From assembly GCF_000350225.1 (NCBI RefSeq), contig NW_005178903.1, positions 1 through 64,000 on the forward strand: DNA of 64,000 nucleotides, read 5' to 3'. The DNA is from Chondrus crispus. Taxonomy: Eukaryota > Rhodophyta > Florideophyceae > Gigartinales > Gigartinaceae. Position 1 is the stretch's first letter, and each line of letters starts with the position of its first letter. Under the pieces are notes generated by a model. That model made no database searches and was not told the origin of the DNA. It saw nothing but the letters and a program-made list of their open reading frames with translations. Position numbers and translations under genes: made by a program. Positions 20,930 to 30,498 of the stretch are shown here, piece by piece.

Positions 20930-22678
20930 TTATCCATCATTGACAGCTCGCCCGCCTCCTAACAGGATTAGCTTCTCCTTGTGGGCATCGCTCATACCTA
21001 TAGGATCAATCCTGTCATCATAAGTAGTTTCAAAGTGGCATGTGTTCTCACCACTCCTCATTATGAGCGTCATCGGCGGCTTCGTCGGTACCCCCGAACA
21101 GTTATACTTGGACAACTTCGACATGGCCATCACACGCCGGCTGCTGTCGATCGTGAGTGCCCGACAGACTGGCGGCCATTTTGAGGCCCTTCTAGCATAG
21201 AAAGAGCAGACACTTAAACCGGCTAGCACCGCGAAAAGGACGGCACCAGACCCAATTAGGAAGAGTTCATTGACAGTAGCAATCAATTTCTTATCCGAGA
21301 GTAGTTCACCCTGCTCACATTGCATCTCATTTGACAACCAACGCACTTCGGTCGGCGACGTTGTCTTCTTACCTACTTTCCAGGCCTGAAAGACGCCCCA
21401 AATCTTCCTGAAGTCTGAGAGCATTAATTGGAGCGTGAGGTAGGCTGTAATGGCCTCCCGCCTCGTATCCCATGGGCGTCTCCTGCACATGACCCCCGAT
21501 TCGCTAGATTCGCTGTTGAGAATGCTGACGCACATTGTGATGTCGCCGTCTTCAACAAACAGATGCACTCCTGCAGTCTCCGTTATCACTGCGTGCGCGT
21601 TCTCTCCAATTAGTACTATCGTCTCGTACCCTCTTGACTCCGTGCTAAGTGGTCTGCTTTCAGCTGTAGCGTATTCGCTATAGGTAATTTCCCGGTCCAC
21701 GTGGCGTCCAAAATCTACAGTGAGCCCTTGTGTTCGGAATTCGTCGTCCTGGATCGTCCCTGATGAAACATCGTGTCTAGAGATAGTGCCTAGTGAGTCC
21801 ACGCCCGTATTACATTCAACTCCCCAGCTGGCTGGATATTCGGGTGACTTTTCGCAGTCAAGAGCCAGCCGCGGTCTTCCTAGGAGGCTCACCCGTGCAG
21901 TTATCTCGTAGTCCGCATACGCAGTCAGGCTTTGAGTGAAGCGTGGCCCTGATAATACCTCGACTGCGCTAACTGAAGGCTCCCTTGTCCAGTGTTTCTC
22001 GATAAGGACAACATATTGTGCGGCGTCCGTAAAAAAAACCGTGTCGTTCTTGACCATGAGGGCGCCGTTACTCCCCGAAAACCAGACCTTGTCTCCTTCT
22101 CCAGCAAACAACCACTCCCGTTTAGTTGCTGCCGTCAGAAACTGCGCGTTGACCACGCCAAGAGATGTACTGTTGAGTAACGTAAAGATCTCCTCTTCGG
22201 TGACACCCCAAGGCTTACCATCATTCAACTCCGCGAAATGGTGGACGTCGTATTCTGTATAACCAACCCGGGCTCTACGCTTGACTGGACTCCACCTCCC
22301 AGTCCCATCCTTCCTGACATCCAGGACTGGGACATTGGCGTTGGCATCATAACCTGTCGAAAACAATTGTCCTGTAGGAACTTCCTTAGACCCTGAACCG
22401 AATTCGATCAGGAGGTCCACCGCGGCCATGGCAGCCACAAGTAACCCAAGTACCAGTAACATTGGACGGTCCTTCACGTCCTCTTCAACTACTACGGACC
22501 CTCTAGTGAATGGCCTAGGTCTTAAAGACACTGCCTGTCCAGCGGCCACGCGGGACCCGGCCCTGAGGGAGATGCCACATGACCACACTTTCGAGACGAG
22601 TGTAGTAGCTCCGATACTCACGGTTAAAAATCTAACCACGTTCCACAAAGGGACCCCTATGGCTAGCTCATGAATCAT
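20930..22678 (-). CDS. uncharacterised two-pass membrane protein
   Basis: The longest open stretch reaches 22720 but opens with GTG; the first ATG is at 22678, giving 582 aa. Hydrophobic segments lie at about 73-93 (PMLLVLGLLVAAMAAVDLLI) and 472-494 (LFLIGSGAVLFAVLAGLSVC), plus a weaker one near residues 7-28. The roughly 380-residue loop between them has five or so Cys and potential N-glycosylation sites (NST, NDT), so it is probably lumenal or extracellular. The tail of about 90 residues is cytosolic and contains Cys. I recognise no family. Codon usage and a long intact frame support a real gene. It abuts the TIR element at 20927. Confidence 0.7.
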   Translation of the reverse strand: MIHELAIGVPLWNVVRFLTVSIGATTLVSKVWSCGISLRAGSRVAAGQAVSLRPRPFTRGSVVVEEDVKDRPMLLVLGLLVAAMAAVDLLIEFGSGSKEVPTGQLFSTGYDANANVPVLDVRKDGTGRWSPVKRRARVGYTEYDVHHFAELNDGKPWGVTEEEIFTLLNSTSLGVVNAQFLTAATKREWLFAGEGDKVWFSGSNGALMVKNDTVFFTDAAQYVVLIEKHWTREPSVSAVEVLSGPRFTQSLTAYADYEITARVSLLGRPRLALDCEKSPEYPASWGVECNTGVDSLGTISRHDVSSGTIQDDEFRTQGLTVDFGRHVDREITYSEYATAESRPLSTESRGYETIVLIGENAHAVITETAGVHLFVEDGDITMCVSILNSESSESGVMCRRRPWDTRREAITAYLTLQLMLSDFRKIWGVFQAWKVGKKTTSPTEVRWLSNEMQCEQGELLSDKKLIATVNELFLIGSGAVLFAVLAGLSVCSFYARRASKWPPVCRALTIDSSRRVMAMSKLSKYNCSGVPTKPPMTLIMRSGENTCHFETTYDDRIDPIGMSDAHKEKLILLGGGRAVNDG

Positions 22679-22739
22679 TGCGCACTTGTGTGAGTTTAAA
22701 ATCTTTTGAAAAAATACCACTTTGAATCGTCAGTAAGTC

Positions 22740-23143
22740 TTCTTTTTTCGGAGCGGCGGCAGCGCGGCGGCAATCGGGGGCGTTGCGGCTGCGTGTAGGC
22801 TTTGGGCGACACAGCGGCACCGGCCAGGCGCCAGCGTTGAGCTGGGAATGTCCGGTGGCTGCGAAGCTGCAGCAAGCGGTAGACCGACGGCAGCTCAGTG
22901 GCGGCTCAGCGGTGGCTTCGAAGTGGCGGTGTGCTGGCGGCGGCGCAGAGGCAAGTGCAATGGCGAGGCCGACGCTTTGCAGAGCCAGCACGGCGGCCTT
23001 GAGGCGGCGGTGTCCGGCGGCGGCACGGCCGCAAGCGCGGCGTTGAGGTGGTGGCACAGTGGGAGCACAGCGGCCTTGGGCGACGGAATGCGGACGGCGG
23101 CGTGGCGGCAAGCACGACAGGGAAGCGGCGGCACAGCGGCAGC
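22740..23143. other. GCGGC-rich low-complexity stretch
   Basis: Dominated by GGCGGC/GCGGCA words; frames on both strands give Ala/Arg/Gly-rich low-complexity peptides and are not credible genes. Confidence 0.6.
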
Positions 23144-23852
23144 GCGGATGACTTGGGGCAGCGGCGGTGCGAGGACAGAGAAGTGGCAGTACGGCGGCGG
23201 CGCGGCGCTATTATCCCCACTAGAGGCCCGTCAATATTCCTCACAGTTAAACAAATGGCTCTTGCGACGTCGGGGTCGCAAGTGCCATCCTTTTCGAGTG
23301 AAGCAAATACTGAAGCCTTCTGCGACATCCTAACGACATCTCCGATGCGGGCAACCCATTCGTGACCGGAGAAACCACGGCAACAATGCCACATATGATA
23401 AACTACATCACAAAGTTTTGCAAAGAAAATGGTGAGGTCTGTTGCCTGTTTCGCAATGCGAACGGCATCAATGCTTTCCTGGCCCCAGGGTCAACACTGC
23501 TCTACAAGTGGGGTCACCCTTTTCTTGAACGCGGATGACTTGGGGCAGCAGCGGTGCGAGGACAGAGCAGTGGCAGTACGGCGGCGGCGCGGCGCTATTA
23601 TCCCCACTAGAGGCCCGTCAATATTCCTCACAGTTAAACAAATGGCTCTTGCGACGTCGGGGTCGCAAGTGCCATCATTTGCGAGTGAAACAAATACTGA
23701 AGCCTTCTGCGCCATCCTAACGACATCTCCGATGCGGGCAACCCATTCGTGACCGGAGAAACCACGGCAACAATGCCACATATGATAAACTACATCACAA
23801 AGTTTTGCAAAGAAAATGGTGAGGTCTGTTGCCTGTTTCGCCATGCGAACGG
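23144..23852. repeat. tandem direct duplication (322-bp units)
   Basis: Units 23144-23465 and 23531-23852 are nearly identical (a handful of substitutions) and separated by about 65 bp of unique sequence. Start-to-start distance is 387 bp. The units include part of a minus-strand frame, so the event duplicated a possible exon. Confidence 0.85.
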
Positions 23853-24093
23853 AGACGGACTCGCGTGCCTGTGCCCGTCGACTCTCATTATTGTTGCCGA
23901 AGCGCCTCTGAAAACAACCCGCTTTCCGCCCCTCCACTCTTTCGGCCAACACCGGCAACCACCAACAACCTTCGTCTGCAAATATCCATCCATCGCGTTG
24001 GCAAGCCTGCCGACAACGATGATGACGAACCACGCTGCTGGACGTACTGATCCTTCTGTAAATTACAGCACCGTGAAGGCAAGCATGAATCAC
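23491..24093 (-). CDS. hypothetical protein fragment overlapping the duplication
   Basis: A 200-aa minus-strand frame. The central part (TDLTIFFAKLCDVVYHMWHCC, then HEWVARIGDVVRMAQKASVFV and DPDVARAICLTVRNIDGPLVG) has a natural, helical protein composition. It recurs in the second unit of the tandem duplication (about 23210-23394), consistent with a duplicated exon. The flanks are Arg/Ala-rich low complexity. Family not recognised; introns likely. Confidence 0.35.
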   Translation of the reverse strand: MIHACLHGAVIYRRISTSSSVVRHHRCRQACQRDGWIFADEGCWWLPVLAERVEGRKAGCFQRRFGNNNESRRAQARESVSVRMAKQATDLTIFFAKLCDVVYHMWHCCRGFSGHEWVARIGDVVRMAQKASVFVSLANDGTCDPDVARAICLTVRNIDGPLVGIIAPRRRRTATALSSHRCCPKSSAFKKRVTPLVEQC

Positions 24094-24099
24094 GCCCCA

Positions 24100-25988
24100 G
24101 AGACTGCTGCCCTGCGGAACAACGCTCCTATGAAATCAGCGATCTCAACAGTTTTGATTCTTGGTAACCCCTCGCTCATCATCCCTTTGCGGCGCCCCAT
24201 TGCTGCCCCGCGATAGAATGGCACCAGTCAAAAGGCCTGCTGCTCCCGAGCCTCCATCGCTCACGCCTTCTCGTCACGTGGACTTCGGCGTGCCCTGGGA
24301 GATATCGCCTGTCATTGTTGGCCCAAACTGCGCGTGCCGGCCACTGCCTCGCCACATGACCTCGCCATGACCGCATTTTGTGCCGGTTGCGCCGCGCCTG
24401 GTCCTGGTCGTTGCAGCGCAGCATGCCTACCCGCACCCGGCCTCCTGCCCCGCCCGCTCGCGTATTTCTGCCTGCACGTGTTTCTCATACATTCGTACTC
24501 GGCTTTGCCACGAACGTGGACGCCCCCCTCCCAAACAACTTCCCCCTCATCACCCCGTTAAGCTGGTTCGAGCAGCGTCGCAGAACAAACATGCTGATGC
24601 GCGGCCGTCACCGTAGCTGAAATTGACAGAGGAATGGGGAGATGACTGATGGCAGATGTCAGAGGATAGATACGCGGTATTTAAAGCAAGCGGGTTGCAA
24701 TCAAGGACAAACGGCCTTCATTAGGGGATGGCGGATGGCGGCATCATTCATGAGACATTGTAGGTGCAAAACAAACATATGAGGTCCACTAACTCCACAG
24801 CTGCCCAACAGACGGTAATTTTGCCCTGACCGACTTTTTGTGAGAGCAGAAGAAGCCTATGTCAACAACGAGAGTCGTAGATGAGGATCCCCTCAGTGGT
24901 CTCAAACACTGACAACTTGTCGTCTAAAAACAACTGATAGCAGATGGTAATACTGTGAGGGTGTTCCAATGTACGGTATGTGCCGCACAATACTACCACT
25001 GCATACCCTTCTTTTCGTGTGTGCTATGTGGGATTCCCACACGGCCATCCGCAAACATGAAGGGAACCGTAAAACCTTCTTACCTTCACTGCTGGAAAGC
25101 GGCTCTCCAAATGATCCCGAAACCACCAAATTCTGTCGTGTTTTTCCGTCTCGACCACGTCCCATGGGCAAAAAGTCCAACCATAGCCATCAAGCGATCA
25201 ACTAGCTGCCTCGCCCACTCTGCGAGAGGGAGGAATCGTCCGGCAACAAGGCCGGGGGGCAAGGTCGAATAAGTTTCAGAAACTTAACTTTGTGATCTGT
25301 CCACCCAGCGAACAGGTCAAGAGATCATACTGTGAACATGGCATCGTGGAGAGATTACATGGGATTACATCCATCTTCCCACCGTGCCTCGTTGCCGTGT
25401 CGGGATAGGGTAGCGGCGGCAGCAAGCGTGCTGTATCACAAACCCCAATCAATGTCCGCTTGTCGCGTGCCCGTCGACGGGGCCGTTGCGTGGCCGTCAC
25501 CCTCAGCGGCGGCTCTAGCTTCAAGTCGGGCGTTTCCTCACGCAACACATCCTACTTCGGACACAGAATGCTGAGCTGAATAGATGGACACGGTACCCTT
25601 AACGACTGCGTACAGTAGGCTGGAGAGAAATGACCGAAATATGAGAAGGCTCCAATGGTCAGACCGTATTATGAAGCTTTTCGAAATATCGGAGTTATCA
25701 GCACCTCGTAGGTAAATAGCACCCGTTCTTTCGATTGGTCAAATTTGTTTTTTGAATAGGACGCTGTAAGACACTGCCTCAAGGGTCTGCAGACACAGGT
25801 CTGGCTCACACCAGATAGCTGAAAGTACCAGGAACAGGGAGAAAACGCCAAATCATCACCTGAGCGGCCGGCCAAGAAATCAAATTTTAAAACATTTCAC
25901 ACTTGCAGAGGCCTTCTGCGTGGGCTCGTACTCAGATCCGGCCCTCGGCCGCTCACCATCGCGCTGATGGCCAGCACCTCCTGAGGCA
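24100..25988. other. stretch without a recognised gene
   Basis: Only short frames without family motifs. A pyrimidine-rich region precedes the next gene, and TTTTGCAG lies just after its first ATG, so the exact 5' exon boundary is uncertain. Confidence 0.4.
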
Positions 25989-28328
25989 ATGACTTTTGCA
26001 GGCGCTCATGCGGACGAGGACGATGGCGATGACGAGCTTGTGGCCATGGAGTACGACATAGCCCAGGCGCAAGAGCAACCGGAATACATGATTGACGCGG
26101 AGACTCTCATCGAAGACGACCTTGCCGATGCAGGGCTCGAGGGGGGCGAGGACGACACCGATACCAACAACGATGGGGACAACGGTGTCGACTTTGATGG
26201 CCAAAACGGTGATTGCGAGGGTGAGCATGAGGGTGAGAGTGCAGGTGCGGCTGATGATGAGGAGGGTGAGGAGGGAGCGACCGGGGGTGAAAACGGGGAA
26301 GCAGGAGTGGCTTTCAGGTCGGAAGCTCCTATTCTATCCTATACAGCGCGGCGGCACTTCGAAAACCACGATGAGCACAAGCTCCGGGACGGAGAGCAGC
26401 TTGCTGCTTGTTTCGCCAGTATGAAAAGATCTCAGCGCATCGCCCATTTACGTTCTGTCATCCTGACCACAGGCGCTCGACCTGGGGATACTAATGAGTT
26501 GGGCAAGAACCCCGCCCGCAGTTCCCAACAGAAGAACAGTCGAAAACGAAAGTTTGGTGGAGGGATTCCTGACAATGTACAGCATCCAGTCGGTCAAGGT
26601 GGTAGTGGAGAGACTGCCGCTGGTGGAGCTGTAGAGGGACAGGCTGGTGGTGTTGGAGAACCCGGGGGTATCGGAGGGGCTGCTGCTGCTGAACAGACTG
26701 CTGCTGGTGAAAAGGCTAATTCTCGCCGCGGGAGATCAACTATGATATACTCTATGCTAGGCCAGCGCCTCTGCAAGGCATCTTTTGCTGCGATTCTGCA
26801 ACTAAGTGTCCGGACAATTGAAGACCACATGACTGAGCTTCTATCCTCGAACGTTTTTGAGCTCGTCAATCAGAGGGCGTACGATAATGGGGAGCACAAA
26901 CACGGAATTCAGAGATCTTCTCTGAGGCAATTTCTCGATCACTTTGGCACGGAGCATGGTCTCGAGTCCCCGAGTGGTCGTCATTCCAAGCAGGGTAAGG
27001 CATGTCGAATTCTTCCTGTCGGGACGACGAGAGCACTCGTGTACAAGGCATACACGGAGGCTTGGCCTGTTCTTTGCACGGCTGAGTGCGCGAGACGACC
27101 GTCGTGGAAGGCTCCGGCACGCCCGCTAGCACTGCACACGTTTCGGAATTACTGGAAGAAGGACAAGGCCGAGATTCGCATCGCGACTGGAGGTAGTGAT
27201 TTCTGCGATTTATGGGTGTCTCTCATGCAGCAAATGAAGCTTTGCACTGCTGGCGATGAGCTACACCTCCCCCTTCTTCAAATCTTCAGAATGCACCGTG
27301 CTGAAGCACGCAGCGAGTTCTTGACATACAAGAACAACCAACGGCTATGGAGTGTCTTTCCACAAGAACGGAGCTGTTTGAGCTCGCGCCACTATGTGTT
27401 TGATTTTGCGGAGAAGGTGCAGATTCCCAATTTATTGTGTCAAGCTGGTCAGCTTCACTACTTAGTCGGGCTAAGATTCGACCTAAACGGGGTCTCAAGC
27501 AGTCGACGGAAGGTGAACTACGTTTACGGTCTCCCAGAAGGATACTGGCCGAATGACAAATCTGCGAATTCAGTATTGTCCATGCTCTTCCACACTATGC
27601 AACTGCCAGCTGAGATTGAAGGGAGCGGCGGAACGTTGTTGTTGACTGCTGACAATTGTGGAGGGCAAAATAAGAATAGGTTTGTTATGTGGTTTTGCGC
27701 GTGGCTGGTTCTGTCTGGCCGGCAAGCGAAGGTTGTTTTGAATTTCCTCGTCGTCGGACATACTAAGAATGTCTGTGATGGTTCTTTCGGGCATGTTAAG
27801 AGACGCTTGCGGAGAACGGATGTCTGGACACCCGCTGACATGATGAAAGTCGTGAGGGATAGCAGCAAGAGCACCAAGTGCGTGCCGTCTGTTGATGTAT
27901 TTTGGCGTGATTGGAAGAGGATGCTGGGGCAGTATTTCAAGATCCCGACCAAGTTTGCAATCAAGAAGTATCAGGAGTTTACTTTCGAAAGCAGCAGCAA
28001 GGGACTGGTCAAGACGACGAGGCTGTCCACATCCGCCTCATGCGACACGTTCAACTTGTTGCGGTCATCGAAGGGCGGCGTAAATAAGAAAGGTAACACT
28101 GTCGTGGCCGCAAGTCCCGCCGCCACACTGAGGATGGTGTCTCATGATTGGGACTTGGTGCTGCGAGATGAGTCTCATCGTTTGCCGATCACCTCCTTGT
28201 CAGAGGTTTCTTCCGAGCACCACGGCTTCAGGGATCTGTACCTGAATAAGATGATTGTTGAGCCTTACATCAAGGACGAGGCTGCGAAAAGGCAGTACTA
28301 CGAAGACGGCACTGCGGGACTGCTCTAA
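25989..28328 (+). CDS. DUF7869-type transposase-like protein, 779 aa
   Basis: Uninterrupted 779-aa frame with ATG start. Residues 1-110 are strongly acidic. Residues 175-250 form a Gly/Ala linker with a basic patch (KNSRKRKFGGG). The C-terminal 500 residues carry DUF7869 landmarks: FDFAEKVQIPNL, LHYLVGLRFDLNGV, KSANSVLSMLFHTM, TADNCGGQNKN (about 552-562) and LNFLVVGHTKNVCDGSFGHVK (about 580-600). The conserved Asp in ADNCGGQNKN and Asp in CDGSFG suit an RNase H-fold DDE active site. The family occurs in multicopy, transposon-like proteins of protists, algae and animals. No terminal repeats were located around it. A domesticated copy is possible. Confidence 0.75.
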   Translation: MTFAGAHADEDDGDDELVAMEYDIAQAQEQPEYMIDAETLIEDDLADAGLEGGEDDTDTNNDGDNGVDFDGQNGDCEGEHEGESAGAADDEEGEEGATGGENGEAGVAFRSEAPILSYTARRHFENHDEHKLRDGEQLAACFASMKRSQRIAHLRSVILTTGARPGDTNELGKNPARSSQQKNSRKRKFGGGIPDNVQHPVGQGGSGETAAGGAVEGQAGGVGEPGGIGGAAAAEQTAAGEKANSRRGRSTMIYSMLGQRLCKASFAAILQLSVRTIEDHMTELLSSNVFELVNQRAYDNGEHKHGIQRSSLRQFLDHFGTEHGLESPSGRHSKQGKACRILPVGTTRALVYKAYTEAWPVLCTAECARRPSWKAPARPLALHTFRNYWKKDKAEIRIATGGSDFCDLWVSLMQQMKLCTAGDELHLPLLQIFRMHRAEARSEFLTYKNNQRLWSVFPQERSCLSSRHYVFDFAEKVQIPNLLCQAGQLHYLVGLRFDLNGVSSSRRKVNYVYGLPEGYWPNDKSANSVLSMLFHTMQLPAEIEGSGGTLLLTADNCGGQNKNRFVMWFCAWLVLSGRQAKVVLNFLVVGHTKNVCDGSFGHVKRRLRRTDVWTPADMMKVVRDSSKSTKCVPSVDVFWRDWKRMLGQYFKIPTKFAIKKYQEFTFESSSKGLVKTTRLSTSASCDTFNLLRSSKGGVNKKGNTVVAASPAATLRMVSHDWDLVLRDESHRLPITSLSEVSSEHHGFRDLYLNKMIVEPYIKDEAAKRQYYEDGTAGLL

Positions 28329-28445
28329 GGCACGCCTGAGTGGTTCCAGGACGACCGAGGCTGATGTGGGGAGGACGAGGACGAGGTAGAAGACGCTGGG
28401 GATTGGGAAGGGCGGGGCTGGACGAGAGAGAGGTGCTGGTTATGG

Positions 28446-28913
28446 TGGTGCGGCGGGTGTCTGGAAAAGAGTACCGTCGCCCACGTTGCGAGGGCACCGG
28501 CGCGCACGTTTCCAGGGCACAAAGTTTTTGCGTCTGCTTCTGTTTGGCATGAGTACGGGCAGCTTGACCTCAAGCTTGTGCAGAATACGGAGCGTGCGCG
28601 CGAGCTGTTCAGGCGAGGCGTGTCACAAGCGAGGACACAGCGTTCATCTGGCACTCCTGGGGCATGCCATGCCCCAAGAGTGCCAGATGAACGCCGTCCG
28701 CGCGCTTCAGCCCCAGCTCCAGCAGTGCTGAAGCTGAAGTGTGCAGTGCTGGAGCTGAGGCTTAAGCGCGCGCTCGACGCGCGCAAGGTGTCCCACGACG
28801 CGCTGTGGCACCACCCGCGCAACTCGCGCGTGCTTGCCGAGGCCGCGTCGTACTGGAAGGTCGTGGGAGGGAGGGTTGAAGAGAGAGCGGGCGGGGAGCA
28901 GTTGGTTTTGTAG
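28446..28913 (+). CDS. HAT/TPR-repeat protein fragment
   Basis: The plus frame reads ASVWHEYGQLDLKLVQNTERA then RELFRRGVSQA. This is the half-a-TPR (HAT) consensus (W..YG.LE......AR.LF.RG), as in RNA-processing proteins such as MBB1/HCF107 or Crn. Downstream WHHPRNSRVLAEAASYWKVVGG continues in the same frame to a stop at 28913. No ATG is evident upstream and there is only about one full repeat, so this is a fragment or exon. The palindrome at 28640-28694 lies inside the frame and encodes atypical sequence, perhaps an insertion. Confidence 0.5.
   Translation, partial: WCGGCLEKSTVAHVARAPARTFPGHKVFASASVWHEYGQLDLKLVQNTERARELFRRGVSQARTQRSSGTPGACHAPRVPDERRPRASAPAPAVLKLKCAVLELRLKRALDARKVSHDALWHHPRNSRVLAEAASYWKVVGGRVEERAGGEQLVL
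28640..28694. repeat. 55-bp palindrome
   Basis: 27-bp arms (starting GCGTTCATCTGGCACTC and ending with its complement) pair with one mismatch around a single central base. It could extrude as a cruciform. Confidence 0.85.
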
Positions 28914-29308
28914 AGGCACATGAGAGCGGGAGGGATGCCGGAACGGTAGCGGGGATCGGAGGGAATAGTTTGTGAGGGTTGTTGCGCGTGGAACGGCCAG
29001 TGGGCAGCCACGACGCTTGGTGGGCGTCAACACGCACTGAAGGGTAGCTGTAAGGACTAGATGCTGTAAGTACTGGATGCTGTAAGTTGTAAAACACTAA
29101 AAGTGAGCAAACGCGAGAACGGGATCAGATTTTTCCATTCTGTGGAGTGCAGGTGAAAGCTAGCACTCTGCACTATAAAAATGGTCTTTTGGGCGAAAGT
29201 TGCGAAAATTCATATTTCGGCCATAACTTTCATCCGCTAGAAGCTTCATAACCCCATCCGACCATTGGAGCCTTCCCATATGAGCCCCATCGTGGTGGCC
29301 GGGCACTA

Positions 29309-29821
29309 CAGGGGGAGGGGGGTCGCCATATAGTGCCATCTTTGTTAGTGCCAGCTCCGATATAGTGCTACCCTTCTGCGGGTGGCACGAATTTTGAGCC
29401 AAAAACGAAGGGTCTCCAGAGAGGCATTTGGATGAACGTTGTACTCCCCGAGAGCCGCTGCCGCCGCGGAAAGATGTTATGCAGTTGCTAGCTCGAATAG
29501 CGACTACGGCGGAAAAAGGCAGGGTTGATGATGCAATTGGACATCTGCAAAAGTGTAGGCTGGCATTTATGGCTGCGAAAAAGGAGAAAGTCAATGCGAC
29601 AGCTCGGCAGCTACTGTACTAACTGTATTGAAGATACAGACTCAAGTCTAATCAAGCATTGCCAAGTATGAGTGATGGCGTCCTGCGAGCGGTCTTTCAG
29701 AGCAGTGATGCAAGGAAGTGGATGCAAAAAAGCCGTAAATCTCATTATCTTACGGTGCCTAGTTCGATATAGTACCGATTTCGGCCCACTGACACAGGGT
29801 AGCACTATATCCCGACCCCCC
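29309..29821. mobile_element. MITE-like element, CAGGGG ends, copy 2
   Basis: Collinear with the nested copy at 20192-20746, with the same ATATAGTGC motifs, same G-run ends (CAGGGGGAGGGGGGTCGC ... ATATCCCGACCCCCC) and the same internal blocks. It differs by small indels and substitutions spread throughout, so neither copy is very young. Non-coding. Confidence 0.75.
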
Positions 29822-30498
29822 GTACCGGACTCTGAGGGCCTCCTTTAAGACAGCATGGATTTCACGTTCCTCGTGGGACAAGTGGACAGGTTCTGGACTT
29901 ACTTTTGGAAATTCGGGTGTTGTGTTCTGGGGATGACTCAGAGGTTCTGTTGACGCTCTGGTTTTAGTCGGTTAGTGGGCTCCGTTGGTTAAGCGGTGGT
30001 GGTGCCTGCCTCTCCCACTCCCCGTCGCTCCGAACCCGGTACTTTATAGAAATCTAGACAGCTACTACACTAGCCTAGACTATACTAAAAATAAACTTTT
30101 CTATTAAATTCCCACTAAATGACCCATCTGGCTACATCTTTGCTCCTCCTCCATTTTGGCATGGTCCTCCGCGCCTGCAGGATCCCCTAAGGATCCTGCT
30201 GAGGCTGACCGAGTCGTCCTCCGGGACTCTTTCTGGTATAGAGTCCCCATTTTGCTGGCGAAGAGGACGAACTCACCGTCGGGGTGAGCACTGTAGTGAC
30301 GTTTACTGTACACGTCACGTACAATGCGTTATCATCCTGCTCAGCTCTTGTTTACAGTCACAATTGCACTGCCAAGGAGCCGAGTGGGACCCTATTCTTA
30401 CAACTTCTGCCCTTTCAAAACGATTATTCGTCCGCGAATAAGTGATTGTTGTACGTTTGGATGGGTTTTCGTGTGATTGCAGGGTCATTCTTGTCTTT
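29822..30498. other. stretch without a recognised gene
   Basis: Holds a tRNA-like patch near 29985-30050 (GTTGGTTAAGCGG resembling an A box, CTCCGAACCC resembling a B box) that might be a SINE head. The right part may contain the 3' end of the old gypsy element, but no LTR boundary could be fixed. Confidence 0.35.

Noticed and set aside
20930-22678. Retroviral envelope protein
   Set aside because: Topology (ectodomain plus C-terminal membrane span) is superficially similar, but there is no gag-pol beside it, no cleavage site or fusion peptide recognised, and an extra N-terminal span.
22668-23134. Ala/Arg-rich frames on both strands
   Set aside because: Low-complexity GCGGC repeats give open frames by composition alone.
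29304-29310. CACTA terminus at the left end of the second MITE
   Set aside because: The CACTA word lies outside the conserved element end and is absent from the other copy.
29985-30050. tRNA gene or SINE head
   Set aside because: A- and B-box-like words are present, but no cloverleaf pairing could be made and no second copy is seen.
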